Shown here: positions 8,784 through 17,198 of the stretch, piece by piece
Numbering within the stretch: the first letter of the stretch is position 1
Layout: each line of letters begins with the position of its first letter
Assembly: GCA_040394475.1 (NCBI GenBank)
Contig: JBEBSD010000001.1
Coordinates: 124,001 to 188,000, forward strand
DNA length: 64,000 bases
DNA from: JBEBSD01 sp040394475
GTDB lineage: Bacteria; Bacteroidota; Bacteroidia; Cytophagales; Spirosomataceae
Direction: 5' to 3'
Translations under genes and position numbers: made by a program
Notes under the pieces: generated by a model
Told to the model about the DNA's origin: nothing
The model's database searches: none
The model's input: only the letters and a program-made list of their open reading frames with translations

Positions 8784-9155
8784 TCACAACATCCGAATAA
8801 GCGCAATACCGCAAACCGTCGCCAATACGCACAGCACCACACTACCCGTCATATACAGAAGGGCTTCGGTATAGTGTCCTGCGTGGAAGCTTTGAAGGAG
8901 CTCCAGCGAAAACGAAGAAAAGGTGGTAAAACCACCGCAAAGGCCGGTCATGAAAAACAGCCGGAACGAAAGGGGAAGCCCGTATTTTTCGGAAAGTCCG
9001 AAAAACAGGCCGATAGCAAGACAGCCGGTCAGGTTGACCGCAAATGTCCCAAAAGGGAAAGGGAGCAGGGTTTTGGATTGTATCCAGGTGCCCATTATAT
9101 AGCGCAGGATACCTCCCAGAAAACTGCCGGCCCCCACAAGCATCCAGGGGGTCAT
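8784..9155 (-). CDS. crcB: Fluoride ion channel CrcB/Fluc
   Basis: A 123-aa, four-helix membrane protein that exports fluoride as an antiparallel dimer. The signature GLCGGFTTFSSFSLE, which holds the central Na+ site and the Phe box, is intact and the length is typical. The 24 bp just upstream of its start are a copy of the last 24 bp before the patatin stop at 17171. The patatin stop TGA would overlap this ATG as ATGA, so crcB was probably once the second gene of a patatin-crcB pair before 8 kb was inserted between them. No fluoride riboswitch is visible in the short leader. Confidence 0.93.
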   Translation of the reverse strand: MTPWMLVGAGSFLGGILRYIMGTWIQSKTLLPFPFGTFAVNLTGCLAIGLFFGLSEKYGLPLSFRLFFMTGLCGGFTTFSSFSLELLQSFHAGHYTEALLYMTGSVVLCVLATVCGIALIRML

Positions 9156-9179
9156 AAAGCAGGTTTAGTTGAAATCATA
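9150..9179. repeat. 30-bp direct repeat bounding the 8-kb block, left copy
   Basis: Identical over 30 bp to 17169-17198. It contains the crcB start codon and what was originally the 3' end of the patatin coding sequence (encoding the C-terminal residues PMISTKPAL). It marks the left junction of the inserted block. Confidence 0.92.
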
Positions 9180-9236
9180 ACGGTTGTCGCAAGGCAAAAG
9201 TTACAGTGGGCCGCGATGCGGAAATCTATAGCGCTG

Positions 9237-9296
9237 TACCGGCGGCCAAAGGGAACGCTGTTATCCAAAAGTACTTTCCGTGCCAGTCGATTTCAT
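9237..9296 (-). pseudogene. Remnant of GWxTD lipoprotein 5' end
   Basis: The reverse strand resembles the signal-peptide coding part of the lipoprotein gene at 6431-6491. A 1-bp deletion and substitutions put a stop 12 codons after the old start, and homology ends at 9237. It was carried along in the arfB duplication and cannot make a product. Confidence 0.8.
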
Positions 9297-9404
9297 TTTG
9301 TAAAGAACGAAGTAATGAAACGTTATTGCTAAAGAAGCCAGCGAAAATAGTTAAAAAAATCAGCAATCTTTGTGATCTGCGACCTGAATATTCCTTTCTA
9401 CAAG

Positions 9405-9812
9405 ATGGTGTCACCGGAAAAATTACATAATGAGCTCCAGTTTCAGACCGCGCGAAGCGGCGGAAAGGGCGGACAGCATGTCAATAAGGTGGAAAGCAAA
9501 GTAGAATTGCGATTTGCAATCCCGCCGTCATTTTCGCTTACGCAGGCAGAAAAAGAGACGTTGCTGCTTAAACTGGCCAACCGGATCACGTCGGAGGGAG
9601 TGCTGGTGCTCTACCACCAGACCGAGCGTTCCCAACTGGCCAATAAAGAAAAGGTTATCGCGAAATTTGACCGGTTGATCCGGGCCGCACTTACTCCGGA
9701 AAAGCCCCGTAAAGCTACCCGGCCCACGTTGGCTTCGCTCCTGGAGAAAAGGAACGATAAGACGAAAAGAGCCCGGGTGAAGGTCGCCAGAAAAAAGCCG
9801 GACTGGGAGTAA
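9405..9812 (+). CDS. Ribosome-rescue factor ArfB, copy 2
   Basis: A second 135-aa ArfB. The catalytic GGQ and basic tail are intact. It differs from copy 1 at about 11 residues, mostly in the first third (for example N25H next to GGQ, and the segment PPSFSLTQAEKE). The C-terminal two thirds are almost identical. The start MVSPEK aligns exactly with the copy-1 start; an upstream in-frame ATG at 9372 has no counterpart there. The duplicated upstream region suggests it keeps a promoter. A functional back-up or diverging paralogue are both possible. Confidence 0.88.
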   Translation: MVSPEKLHNELQFQTARSGGKGGQHVNKVESKVELRFAIPPSFSLTQAEKETLLLKLANRITSEGVLVLYHQTERSQLANKEKVIAKFDRLIRAALTPEKPRKATRPTLASLLEKRNDKTKRARVKVARKKPDWE

Positions 9813-9978
9813 AACTACCGACCCCGTAATTGGATTTTTCTCATTTTGTTCTTAAATTGTATTAGATTCGTTCAAAAGTGGGCTTTAATTTTAGTATACG
9901 TTGGTATACCCGATACGACACATTACCAGTGCGTAGCAAACCCGGGGAGAGCAGAAGCGTAGTGTCTTTCGTTAACTT

Positions 9979-10605
9979 ATGAGCGACGTAAAAAGAAGTG
10001 ATGAGGAACTGTGGCAGCTGACCAGGGAAGGTCAGGAAAGTGCGTTTAACCAATTAATGGAACGATACCTGTCGGCATTGCTCCATTATGGTCGTAAATT
10101 CACTGTCGATTCTTCTCTGGTTCAGGATTGTGTGCAGGATGTGCTGGCTGACTTATGGCTGAGGCGAACCCATGAATCACCGATTTTGTCCGTACGAGCG
10201 TACTTATTTACGGCGGTCCGTAACCGCGTGTGTAATCAGGCGCGGCGGGCTTTGCGAGCCGGAGTACTTCACGATAATGAGGAATATGCTTTGTTTGAAG
10301 CCAGCTTTTCAGTGGAAGAGAGCTGGATCGCTGACGAGACCGAACGCGAAAGGCTTGACAAGCTCAATTCGTTAATCAACCAACTGCCCCCGCGCCAGAA
10401 AGAAGTCATCTACCTGCGATACTATCAGGGATTGGAGAAAGATCAGATTGCGCAGGTATTGAATATCAATTATCAATCGGTTTCGAACCTGCTTCACAGG
10501 ACACTGACAACCCTGCGCAATCATTTTCCAGTTTATTTCTGTGTATTGTTAACGGTGGTGGATAGCTGGATGCAAATTTTTATAAAAATTTTTGCCTTTT
10601 CCTGA
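9979..10605 (+). CDS. RNA polymerase sigma-70 factor, ECF (FecI-like), locus A
   Basis: A 208-aa extracytoplasmic-function sigma factor. Region 2 lies at about residues 20-90 (DCVQDVLADLWLRR is the region 2.2-like helix). Region 4 lies at about 135-190 (LPPRQKEVIYLRYYQGLEKDQIAQ, then an HTH). Followed 45 bp later by a FecR gene, then SusC and SusD, it is the transcription activator of this Sus-type locus. Release is expected when the STN domain of SusC signals through FecR, from established FecI/FecR biology. The doubled GTATAC at 9894-9909 lies in its upstream region. Confidence 0.92.
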   Translation: MSDVKRSDEELWQLTREGQESAFNQLMERYLSALLHYGRKFTVDSSLVQDCVQDVLADLWLRRTHESPILSVRAYLFTAVRNRVCNQARRALRAGVLHDNEEYALFEASFSVEESWIADETERERLDKLNSLINQLPPRQKEVIYLRYYQGLEKDQIAQVLNINYQSVSNLLHRTLTTLRNHFPVYFCVLLTVVDSWMQIFIKIFAFS

Positions 10606-10650
10606 GTACGTCTGAACGCCGGGCCACCCTTATAGAAAAACAAGATTTCT

Positions 10651-11736
10651 ATGAAGGGCTGGACAACGTATACAACCACCGATGAATTTGCTGGAGACAG
10701 CACATTCCGCGAGTGGATTGCTTCCGGGACCTATGGCCAGGCGGGGCATCCTTTTACGAGTTTTCTGGCGGACCATACGCATCTTATCCCACTGGCGAAT
10801 GAAGCCGCGGATCTGCTTCGGGTAACAGCCTTCCCCGGCGAAGCGCTGACAGCCGATCAGCTAAAAGCTCAAATCGACGGAACCTGGCAGCGAATCAGGC
10901 TTCAGGAAGGCAGCAGGCTTACTTCAGAGAGGCCAATACGGCGAGCCTGGATACGCTGGGCAGCTGCGGCAGCTATCCTGCTGACAGGAGGCCTTATCTG
11001 GTATGAAAATCAGGAATCCGCTGTTCAACAGACGCTGACAGAAAGCGTCTCATCGCCCGGCTGGCAGGTTTTTACCAACCAGGGAGCAGACGCGAGGCCC
11101 GTGAGCTTGTCGGATGGCAGCGTCGTCTGGCTGGAACCAGGCAGTGAACTGCGTTTTCCCGATACGTTCGAAACGGATAAACGGGAAGTGATGCTGACAG
11201 GCGAGGCTTTCTTTGAGATTTACAAAAACACCCGGCAGCCATTCTTCGTAAAGACCCGTGATGTGATTACGCGGGTAGTAGGTACCAGCTTTTTGATCAG
11301 GACCCTGGAAAATAAAAAAGGAACGGTCGTACAGGTGCGTACCGGCCAGGTACTGGTGTACCGGGCGAAACCGGATCCGTTCAACGACAAGCCTATTGCG
11401 CTGGGTGCCAACCAGCAGCTGCAGATAGCTGAAGATTCGGAGGTGTTGCTGACGGAGCCGGTCATGCAGGCATCGGTGCTTTCCGAGCGACTGGATGAAG
11501 AGCTTTTCGAATTTACGAATACACCTGTACCCGTGGTCCTTGATGCACTGTCTGCGGCCTATGGCCTCGAGGTTGCGTACGATCGGGCCCGCTTTCAAAA
11601 TTGTCGGATCACCACATCCATGACGGATGAACCGCTGACGGAAAAGTTGAACATCTTAGCCGAAACCATAGGTGGAGGCACCAGGGCGGAACTGGTTGAT
11701 GACAGCATCCGGCTGGCAGGCGCCGGGTGCCCCTAG
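10651..11736 (+). CDS. FecR family anti-sigma factor, locus A
   Basis: A 361-aa inner-membrane regulator. The cytoplasmic N-terminal part (about 1-100) would bind the sigma factor. A single transmembrane helix (about 106-124, RWAAAAAILLTGGLIWY) is followed by a periplasmic FecR domain (about 140-245; LSDGSVVWLEPGSELRFP, GEAFFEI). The C-terminal DUF4974-type domain (about 275-358) would contact the STN domain of SusC. It sits directly after its sigma partner and 233 bp before susC. Length and order of domains are normal for the family. Confidence 0.92.
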   Translation: MKGWTTYTTTDEFAGDSTFREWIASGTYGQAGHPFTSFLADHTHLIPLANEAADLLRVTAFPGEALTADQLKAQIDGTWQRIRLQEGSRLTSERPIRRAWIRWAAAAAILLTGGLIWYENQESAVQQTLTESVSSPGWQVFTNQGADARPVSLSDGSVVWLEPGSELRFPDTFETDKREVMLTGEAFFEIYKNTRQPFFVKTRDVITRVVGTSFLIRTLENKKGTVVQVRTGQVLVYRAKPDPFNDKPIALGANQQLQIAEDSEVLLTEPVMQASVLSERLDEELFEFTNTPVPVVLDALSAAYGLEVAYDRARFQNCRITTSMTDEPLTEKLNILAETIGGGTRAELVDDSIRLAGAGCP

Positions 11737-11781
11737 CAATGAATACACGATCCGATTACCGACATCTGATCGCCATTTCCC

Positions 11782-11816
11782 AAAACCTAAGACCTAAAAC
11801 CTAAAACCCAAAACCT
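11782..11816. repeat. Heptanucleotide repeat (AAAACCT)
   Basis: Five consecutive 7-bp units, AAAACCT with single substitutions, between fecR and susC. Read on the other strand it is the same family as the TAGGTGT array at 18946-18980. Confidence 0.8.
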
Positions 11817-11852
11817 TTTCTAAACAAATGAAAGCGTAAACCATCAAAAAAA

Positions 11853-11930
11853 GAAGCCAAGGATGTCAGAACTCCTTGGCTTCAGGGTCCGTTCGAGTTA
11901 GCGCTCGTTTGCGTTCCGGGAGAGGAACGC
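11853..11930. other. Two hairpins in the susC leader
   Basis: A perfect 11-bp stem (GAAGCCAAGGA at 11853-11863 with TCCTTGGCTTC at 11873-11883, 9-nt loop) is followed by a perfect 7-bp stem (GCGTTCC at 11911-11917 with GGAACGC at 11924-11930). Read on the minus strand, the first stem is followed by a run of T, so it could terminate antisense transcription. On the plus strand both lie in the untranslated leader of susC. Confidence 0.6.
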
Positions 11931-11969
11931 CGGACATCGTTTCCTTGTGGTCATTAACCAATCAAAAAC

Positions 11970-14900
11970 ATGAACAATTTTACAAAAAACTATCGACGAT
12001 TCGTCGGGTGGGGACTTTATTTTATGAAAATTTCGGCGTTACCCTTGTTTTTGCTGGGCTGGCTTGCATCCGTATCGGTTGCTCTCCCCCTGCATAGCCA
12101 GGAACTGCTGAACCGGCGAGTCAGTATTAAGGTCGAAAAAACTTCGCTTAAAGAAGTTCTCGAGCAGCTAAAAAAGCAGTCGGATGTGCGGTTTTCCTTT
12201 AATAGTAAGCAAATCGACGTGAATACTCCGGTAAGTCTGGCGGCTGTTAACGAACCACTCGGACAGGCGCTGGATAAGTTGCTAGGTCCGCTGGCTATTG
12301 GTTACACCGCCTATTCCCGCCTCGTGGTGCTCAGGCCGCTTGAGTCGGAAGAAACTAAAGGGAAACACACTAAAGTCGAAGATCCGGAACCGTTACGGGT
12401 TGTTACCGGTCGGGTGACGGATGAAAAAGGAGAGGCGCTGCCAGGTGTCAATGTTTTAGTAAAGGGGACGCAGCAGGGGGTGATCACCAATGTGGACGGG
12501 GCGTTTTCAATTGATACTCCTGATGACAAGGCTGTTTTGGTGTTTTCGTTCGTAGGGTATGTGAGCGAGGAGGTGACGGTAGGAGATAGAGTCGCTATCG
12601 ACGTCTCTTTAAAGGTAGATGAAAAGAGTCTGGAGGAAGTAGTGGTGGTGGGGTATGGAAGTAAAACAAAAAAAGAAGTTACAGGGGCAATCGGCACCAT
12701 GCAAGGCGATGTAATATCGGAGCAGGCTGTCACAGGGTTTGACCAGGCAATGGCTGGCCGTATTGCCGGTGTGCAGATTGTCCAAAATTCGGCATCTCCG
12801 GGCGGCGGCAGTTCGATCCGGGTCAGGGGCGTCGGCACTCCAGGCGTAAGTGAACCCCTGTATGTCATCGACGGAGTCCCTGTGTTCGATGCTTCGGTCT
12901 CCAATATGATCAATCCCAACGATATCCAATCCATTGATATTCTCAAAGACGCAGCATCCAGCGCTATTTATGGTGCAAGGGGAGCAAACGGAGTGGTGAT
13001 CATTACAACGAAACAAGGGGTTAAAGGCCCGGTAAAAGTGGATATGAATTATTACTACGGCGTGCAATCATTTGAAAAGCGGTTTGATATGCTGGATGCC
13101 AGCGAGTATAAAGATTTTCTTAACGCGAGAAAAGAACCTTTTACGGATGGAAGCCAAAATGTGAACTGGCTGAACGAAATCACTGCACCGGCTCCCATGC
13201 AGAATTTCAATATGAATATAAAAGGAGGCAGTGAGTCGACAACCTATTTTTTGTCAACCGATTTTCTCGACCAGAAAGGCATTGTAAAAGGCACTGACTT
13301 CAAGCGGTTTACAACAAGGATAAACATTAACAGCAAGATTAATAGGAGAATCAAGATGGGCACGAATCTAACGTTTGGTAAATCGTGGCGAAACACCCGG
13401 GCGGAGAATTCTCTGTGGTCACTTTTAGGCGCGGCCTTGTATTACCCGCCCATTGTACCCATCAGGGAGAGCGGCGGACAGTACGGTGATGCTGCCGAAT
13501 ACCTGTTGTTAACAAATAGCAATAATCCGCTTGCATTAGTGGAAGTAGGTTCCTATAAATCTAACCTGGCAAGTGCGCTTGGTAATTTTTTTACAGAAAT
13601 AGAGCCGCTCAAAGGGTTGGTTTATAAAATTAACCTGGGCTTCAATTACAAAAGCAATGTTTCTGACAATTATTTCCCGGGATATATTTATGGGGTAAAA
13701 AACAGGCGGGACGGCGTTCCCAGTATTAGCAAAGGTCTCTCAAACGAAACCATCTGGCTGATAGAAAATACACTGACGTATAAATTCTCGGTCCGGGAAA
13801 ATCATCATATAAACCTGCTCGTGGGAGCAACCCAGCAAGAGGCCAACAATGAATCACTGAGCGGACAAAGGCTTAATTCGGTTTCAAAAGACCCGACGCT
13901 AGTTTCATTGAATTCCTCGCCATCTGTAACCCATCGGGCTGACGGAGGATTCGGCTCATGGTCCCTGGCATCATTTCTGGGCAGGATTGACTACAATTAC
14001 AAGGGCAAGTACCTGTTGACAGCGACTGTCAGGCGTGACGGCTCGTCCAAATTTGCGCCGGGCAATCAATGGGGCACTTTCCCGTCAGTGTCGGGCGCCT
14101 GGATTGTTTCAGACGAATCGTTTTTCAACGCCGGATGGATAGCTAATCTGAAGCTGAGAGCAAGCTGGGGCAAGTTGGGTAATCAGGAAATTGCGGCATT
14201 CCAGTACCTTTCCACGCTGGGATCTGTGACCTATCTGCTCGGCGATAATACGGTGGGCGGGGTATTTCCGAATAATGTGGCCAATAGAATGATCACCTGG
14301 GAAACTTCAAAGCAAACGAATGTTGGGTTTGATATGGATTTCTTCAACAACAGACTGACTTTGAGCGTCGATTATTTTGACAAACAGACAGACGGTATTT
14401 TGTTGTCCGATCCTATTTCGTCCGTATACGGCTACACGGATGCCGGCGGAAATGTAATCAACTCAACCAAGAATGCGGGAGTGATAGCCAATAAGGGTTT
14501 GGAATTTAATCTGGGGTATCGCAGCCGAAACCGGGGTGTGAAATGGTCGGCAAACGCGAACGCTGCTACGCTGAAAAATGAAGTGATGAGTCTGGGAGGA
14601 GGCGCTCCGCTTCTTAACAGTATGAACAACGGACAATATTCAACAAAGACCGATGTCGGAGGCCAGATCGGAGCTTTCTACGGAAAAGTGGTTGAAGGAG
14701 TTGGTGAAGACGGACATTTCGTATTTGCGAAAGACGCAGATGGTCAGGATATCCAGACAAATATCGGTAATCCGATTCCCCGTCTTACCTATGGCCTTAA
14801 CGGCAGAGCTGACTACAAAAATTTTGATTGCTCAATGGCTTTTCAAGGAGTTGCGGGAAATGATATATATGCTGCCTCGCTATTTCAGACCGGAAACTTC

Positions 14901-15266
14901 TCGTACAGCACCAACAATGTGATCAAAAGTATTTACGATCAGGCTGGAAAAACTGCCCCGTCTCTTGAAGCCGCCAACGGGGCAGATTATGCAGGGTCGA
15001 GCTGGTTTGTTTACAACGGTGCGTACCTGCGGTTAAGGTCGGTACAGCTGGGATACACGGTGCCGCTGGCTGAAATGAAAAAATGGGGTGTGGACAGGAT
15101 ACGTTTCTATATAACCGGTCAAAACCTCTTTACGATCGACAAATACAAGGTTGGTCTCAACCCTGAGGTTGGGGCTTTCAACCAAAATAACGTTTCTGCG
15201 GGTGTTGATCAGGTAACCTACCCGACGGCCAGAGTACTTACCGCCGGGATTAACCTTTCCTTTTAA
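11970..15266 (+). CDS. SusC/RagA family TonB-dependent receptor, locus A
   Basis: An outer-membrane receptor of 1098 aa that imports a ligand captured by its SusD partner. It has a signal peptide (to about residue 45). An STN signalling domain (about 50-120) marks it as a transducing receptor that talks to FecR. A carboxypeptidase-like regulatory domain (about 140-215; VTGRVTDEKGEALPGVNVLV) is followed by the plug (EVVVVGYGSKTKKEVTGAIG onward) and a long beta-barrel ending in an aromatic-terminated strand (AGINLSF). The ligand is not predictable. No polysaccharide-degrading enzyme is encoded nearby. It lies within the 8-kb inserted block. Confidence 0.95.
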   Translation: MNNFTKNYRRFVGWGLYFMKISALPLFLLGWLASVSVALPLHSQELLNRRVSIKVEKTSLKEVLEQLKKQSDVRFSFNSKQIDVNTPVSLAAVNEPLGQALDKLLGPLAIGYTAYSRLVVLRPLESEETKGKHTKVEDPEPLRVVTGRVTDEKGEALPGVNVLVKGTQQGVITNVDGAFSIDTPDDKAVLVFSFVGYVSEEVTVGDRVAIDVSLKVDEKSLEEVVVVGYGSKTKKEVTGAIGTMQGDVISEQAVTGFDQAMAGRIAGVQIVQNSASPGGGSSIRVRGVGTPGVSEPLYVIDGVPVFDASVSNMINPNDIQSIDILKDAASSAIYGARGANGVVIITTKQGVKGPVKVDMNYYYGVQSFEKRFDMLDASEYKDFLNARKEPFTDGSQNVNWLNEITAPAPMQNFNMNIKGGSESTTYFLSTDFLDQKGIVKGTDFKRFTTRININSKINRRIKMGTNLTFGKSWRNTRAENSLWSLLGAALYYPPIVPIRESGGQYGDAAEYLLLTNSNNPLALVEVGSYKSNLASALGNFFTEIEPLKGLVYKINLGFNYKSNVSDNYFPGYIYGVKNRRDGVPSISKGLSNETIWLIENTLTYKFSVRENHHINLLVGATQQEANNESLSGQRLNSVSKDPTLVSLNSSPSVTHRADGGFGSWSLASFLGRIDYNYKGKYLLTATVRRDGSSKFAPGNQWGTFPSVSGAWIVSDESFFNAGWIANLKLRASWGKLGNQEIAAFQYLSTLGSVTYLLGDNTVGGVFPNNVANRMITWETSKQTNVGFDMDFFNNRLTLSVDYFDKQTDGILLSDPISSVYGYTDAGGNVINSTKNAGVIANKGLEFNLGYRSRNRGVKWSANANAATLKNEVMSLGGGAPLLNSMNNGQYSTKTDVGGQIGAFYGKVVEGVGEDGHFVFAKDADGQDIQTNIGNPIPRLTYGLNGRADYKNFDCSMAFQGVAGNDIYAASLFQTGNFSYSTNNVIKSIYDQAGKTAPSLEAANGADYAGSSWFVYNGAYLRLRSVQLGYTVPLAEMKKWGVDRIRFYITGQNLFTIDKYKVGLNPEVGAFNQNNVSAGVDQVTYPTARVLTAGINLSF

Positions 15267-15281
15267 ATTTTTGCAATCAAA

Positions 15282-16787
15282 ATGAAAAAAATACTCATAC
15301 TTCTTTATACCGCGGTAATTTGCCTGGGCTGTGAAAATTTTCTCGACAAGCATCCTGAGAATAATGTAGTGGCCGAAGGATATTATCAAACTGAAGCAGA
15401 TGCTGTCGCCGGGCTGATAGGCGTCTATAACGATCTTCAGGATGCCCGATACGTGATTCACAACTTTAATCTGATCACTTCCATTGCCTCCGGAGATGCG
15501 TGGGAGCCCAATTCCAATGCCTTGGGATTTACTGAAGTCGAACGACTTGCCGTAACACCCACCAACGGCGATGGCAAGACCTACGAACTCTTCGCCAAAG
15601 TTTTCGGCTCCATCGGTAAAACTGTCAGAGTGCTCAAATACATTCCCGAGCTCCAGGCCAGCGATCAGATCAAGCAAGAGCTGGAAGGAGAAGGTCGCTT
15701 TCTCCGCGCCTTGAGTTATTATCACCTGGTGGGACTTTTTGGAGGGATGCCCTTGTTGAGAGAAGCACCCGTTTATGGTGAAAACAATGTCTTTACCAGG
15801 TCCACTGCTGAGGAAACATGGAATTTCATCGTTGAAGACCTTGAATATGCCGGCAAAAACCTTCCTGGGTCCAGGGCAGCAGCAGATCGGGGCAGGGCAA
15901 CGCGCGGATCTGCAAACGGGTTGCTGGCCCGGGTCCTTGCCATGAGAGCGGGAAAGGATCTGGCGATCTGGCAGAAGGTAAAAGACGCAGCCCAAAGTGT
16001 AATCGACGACGGCTATTCGTTAGATCCCAATTATGCGAATAACTTTGTCGCAAGTGGAGATTATAACAAAGAAAGTCTGTTTGAAATTGGGTTTGATCCG
16101 AAATCCACGGACGCGGCGGGCAATATGATTTCGTTGTACAACACGGCAACATTTGCTGGAGGATATTCTTATGGTGAAGCGACGAGCGCAGCGTACAGAA
16201 ATTTTGACTCGGACGATTTTATCAGACGGAGAACCGCTGTCTATATGGTTGGCGACTCAATAAACTTCAAGTCCACTAAATGGACAGGGGATAACAATGC
16301 GGAATTTTTAACGCCCTCATCATTAGGCTTTGTTCGGGCTGGAACTGCGAAATACAACGATCCTAACCAGAGCACAGGTATCGGTACTGACGCTAATTAC
16401 AAAATGCTGCGATTTGCGGAAACGCTGCTGCTCATGGCTGAGGCCGAAAATGAACTTGGAAATACCGCATCAGCACTTACTTATGTTAAAAAAGTGAGGG
16501 ACAGAGTCAACTTGCAAACAGATCTGACCATGACCAGCCAGGCACTCGTACGGGAATTCATTTTCAAGGAACGTATGGCTGAGCTGTGTATGGAGGGTAC
16601 AAAGTTTTATGATCTGGTGCAGCGCGGAAGAGGCAGGGATTTCTCTCCAACTTCGTTTAACAGGGATGATTTTGTGTTTCCAATTCCAGAAAGTGAGATT
16701 CAAAAAAACAACTGGACGCAAAACAGCTCAATGACCCAGCAGATGAAAGATGAGTTTATGGGTAAAATAGTGATAGACATCAGGTGA
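15282..16787 (+). CDS. SusD/RagB family nutrient-binding lipoprotein, locus A
   Basis: A 501-aa surface lipoprotein (lipobox ending at Cys17 in VICLGCENFLDKHP) that forms the lid on the SusC channel. It is alpha-helical with TPR-like repeats, and the C-terminal SusD signature FKERMAELCMEGTKFYDLVQRG is present. It starts 16 bp after susC and is therefore co-transcribed. Full family length. Confidence 0.94.
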   Translation: MKKILILLYTAVICLGCENFLDKHPENNVVAEGYYQTEADAVAGLIGVYNDLQDARYVIHNFNLITSIASGDAWEPNSNALGFTEVERLAVTPTNGDGKTYELFAKVFGSIGKTVRVLKYIPELQASDQIKQELEGEGRFLRALSYYHLVGLFGGMPLLREAPVYGENNVFTRSTAEETWNFIVEDLEYAGKNLPGSRAAADRGRATRGSANGLLARVLAMRAGKDLAIWQKVKDAAQSVIDDGYSLDPNYANNFVASGDYNKESLFEIGFDPKSTDAAGNMISLYNTATFAGGYSYGEATSAAYRNFDSDDFIRRRTAVYMVGDSINFKSTKWTGDNNAEFLTPSSLGFVRAGTAKYNDPNQSTGIGTDANYKMLRFAETLLLMAEAENELGNTASALTYVKKVRDRVNLQTDLTMTSQALVREFIFKERMAELCMEGTKFYDLVQRGRGRDFSPTSFNRDDFVFPIPESEIQKNNWTQNSSMTQQMKDEFMGKIVIDIR

Positions 16788-16792
16788 TTCGA

Positions 16793-17115
16793 ATGAAAGC
16801 AAAGTGGTCTGTCGCCTGTATTTTACTTACAGGCATATCGGTAGGTATGGTCAAAAACGCCGGAACTCCTTTGGCTACGAGTCCTGGCTGATTACCAGAA
16901 AGGACGGCACAGTTGTTTCCGGCTTTTTGAGGGCCGATGGCGAAACCGTGGTGATAAAAGGAATGGATGGTCAAGTACATACTATTAAAGCTGCGGAGAT
17001 TGCTGCCAGGAAGCAGTTCGCAACCAGTATCATGCCTGAGCCGGCGGCGTTGGGGTTAGATCAAACGGATTTAGCGAATCTGTTGACCTATTTGTTAACT
17101 CTTAAAGCAGATTAG
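16793..17115 (+). pseudogene. Decayed cytochrome-like gene: signal peptide fused out of frame to a C-terminal tail
   Basis: An ATG at 16793 opens a 32-codon reading that looks like a signal peptide (MKAKWSVACILLTGISVG) and stops at 16889. In another frame, from about 16865 to 17115, the sequence encodes a tail (FGYESWLITRKDGTVVSGF ... MPEPAALGLDQTDLANLLTYLLTLK) typical of the C-terminus of the large 'putative heme-binding domain' proteins common in Planctomycetes, Verrucomicrobia and Bacteroidota. No CxxCH remains. The simplest reading is an internal deletion that joined head and tail with a frameshift. It follows susD by 5 bp. Confidence 0.7.
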
Positions 17116-17168
17116 CATCTGAAAACCCTAATCTCGCCAACTGTAGCCAATATGCCCTGCTCCAGGCT

Positions 17169-17198
17169 GGTCATAAAGCAGGTTTAGTTGAAATCATA
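17169..17198. repeat. 30-bp direct repeat bounding the 8-kb block, right copy
   Basis: Identical to 9150-9179. Here it is the genuine end of the patatin coding sequence. The similarity to the crcB start region continues a little past the stop codon in weakened form. Confidence 0.92.

Larger units (their letters stand above)
9237..9812. repeat. 576-bp duplicated segment, copy 2
   Basis: Copy of 6431-7006, located at the left end of the 8-kb block, 57 bp inside the 30-bp repeat. It includes the arfB coding sequence and its whole upstream region. Confidence 0.9.
9180..17198. other. 8-kb inserted block splitting patatin and crcB
   Basis: The segment between the two 30-bp direct repeats holds a second arfB with a piece of its flank, an ECF sigma factor, FecR, SusC, SusD and a decayed cytochrome gene. 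No transposase or integrase is inside. The exact duplication of a patatin 3' end at both junctions indicates insertion between genes that previously overlapped, perhaps by integration of a circle or an IS-free duplicative event. Parts of the SusC gene read as more A+T-rich than its neighbours. Confidence 0.6.

Noticed and set aside
9894..9909. Doubled GTATAC as an operator of the sigma factor gene
   Set aside because: A 6-bp self-palindrome repeated once is too short, and there is no second occurrence near locus B.
12311..12946. Long antisense open frame inside susC
   Set aside because: A Ser/Thr/Pro-rich shadow of the receptor coding strand. Similar shadows occur in metH, icd and the other large genes.
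9180..17198. Classical composite transposon or integrative element
   Set aside because: No transposase, integrase, relaxase or terminal inverted repeats are found; only the 30-bp direct repeat supports mobility.
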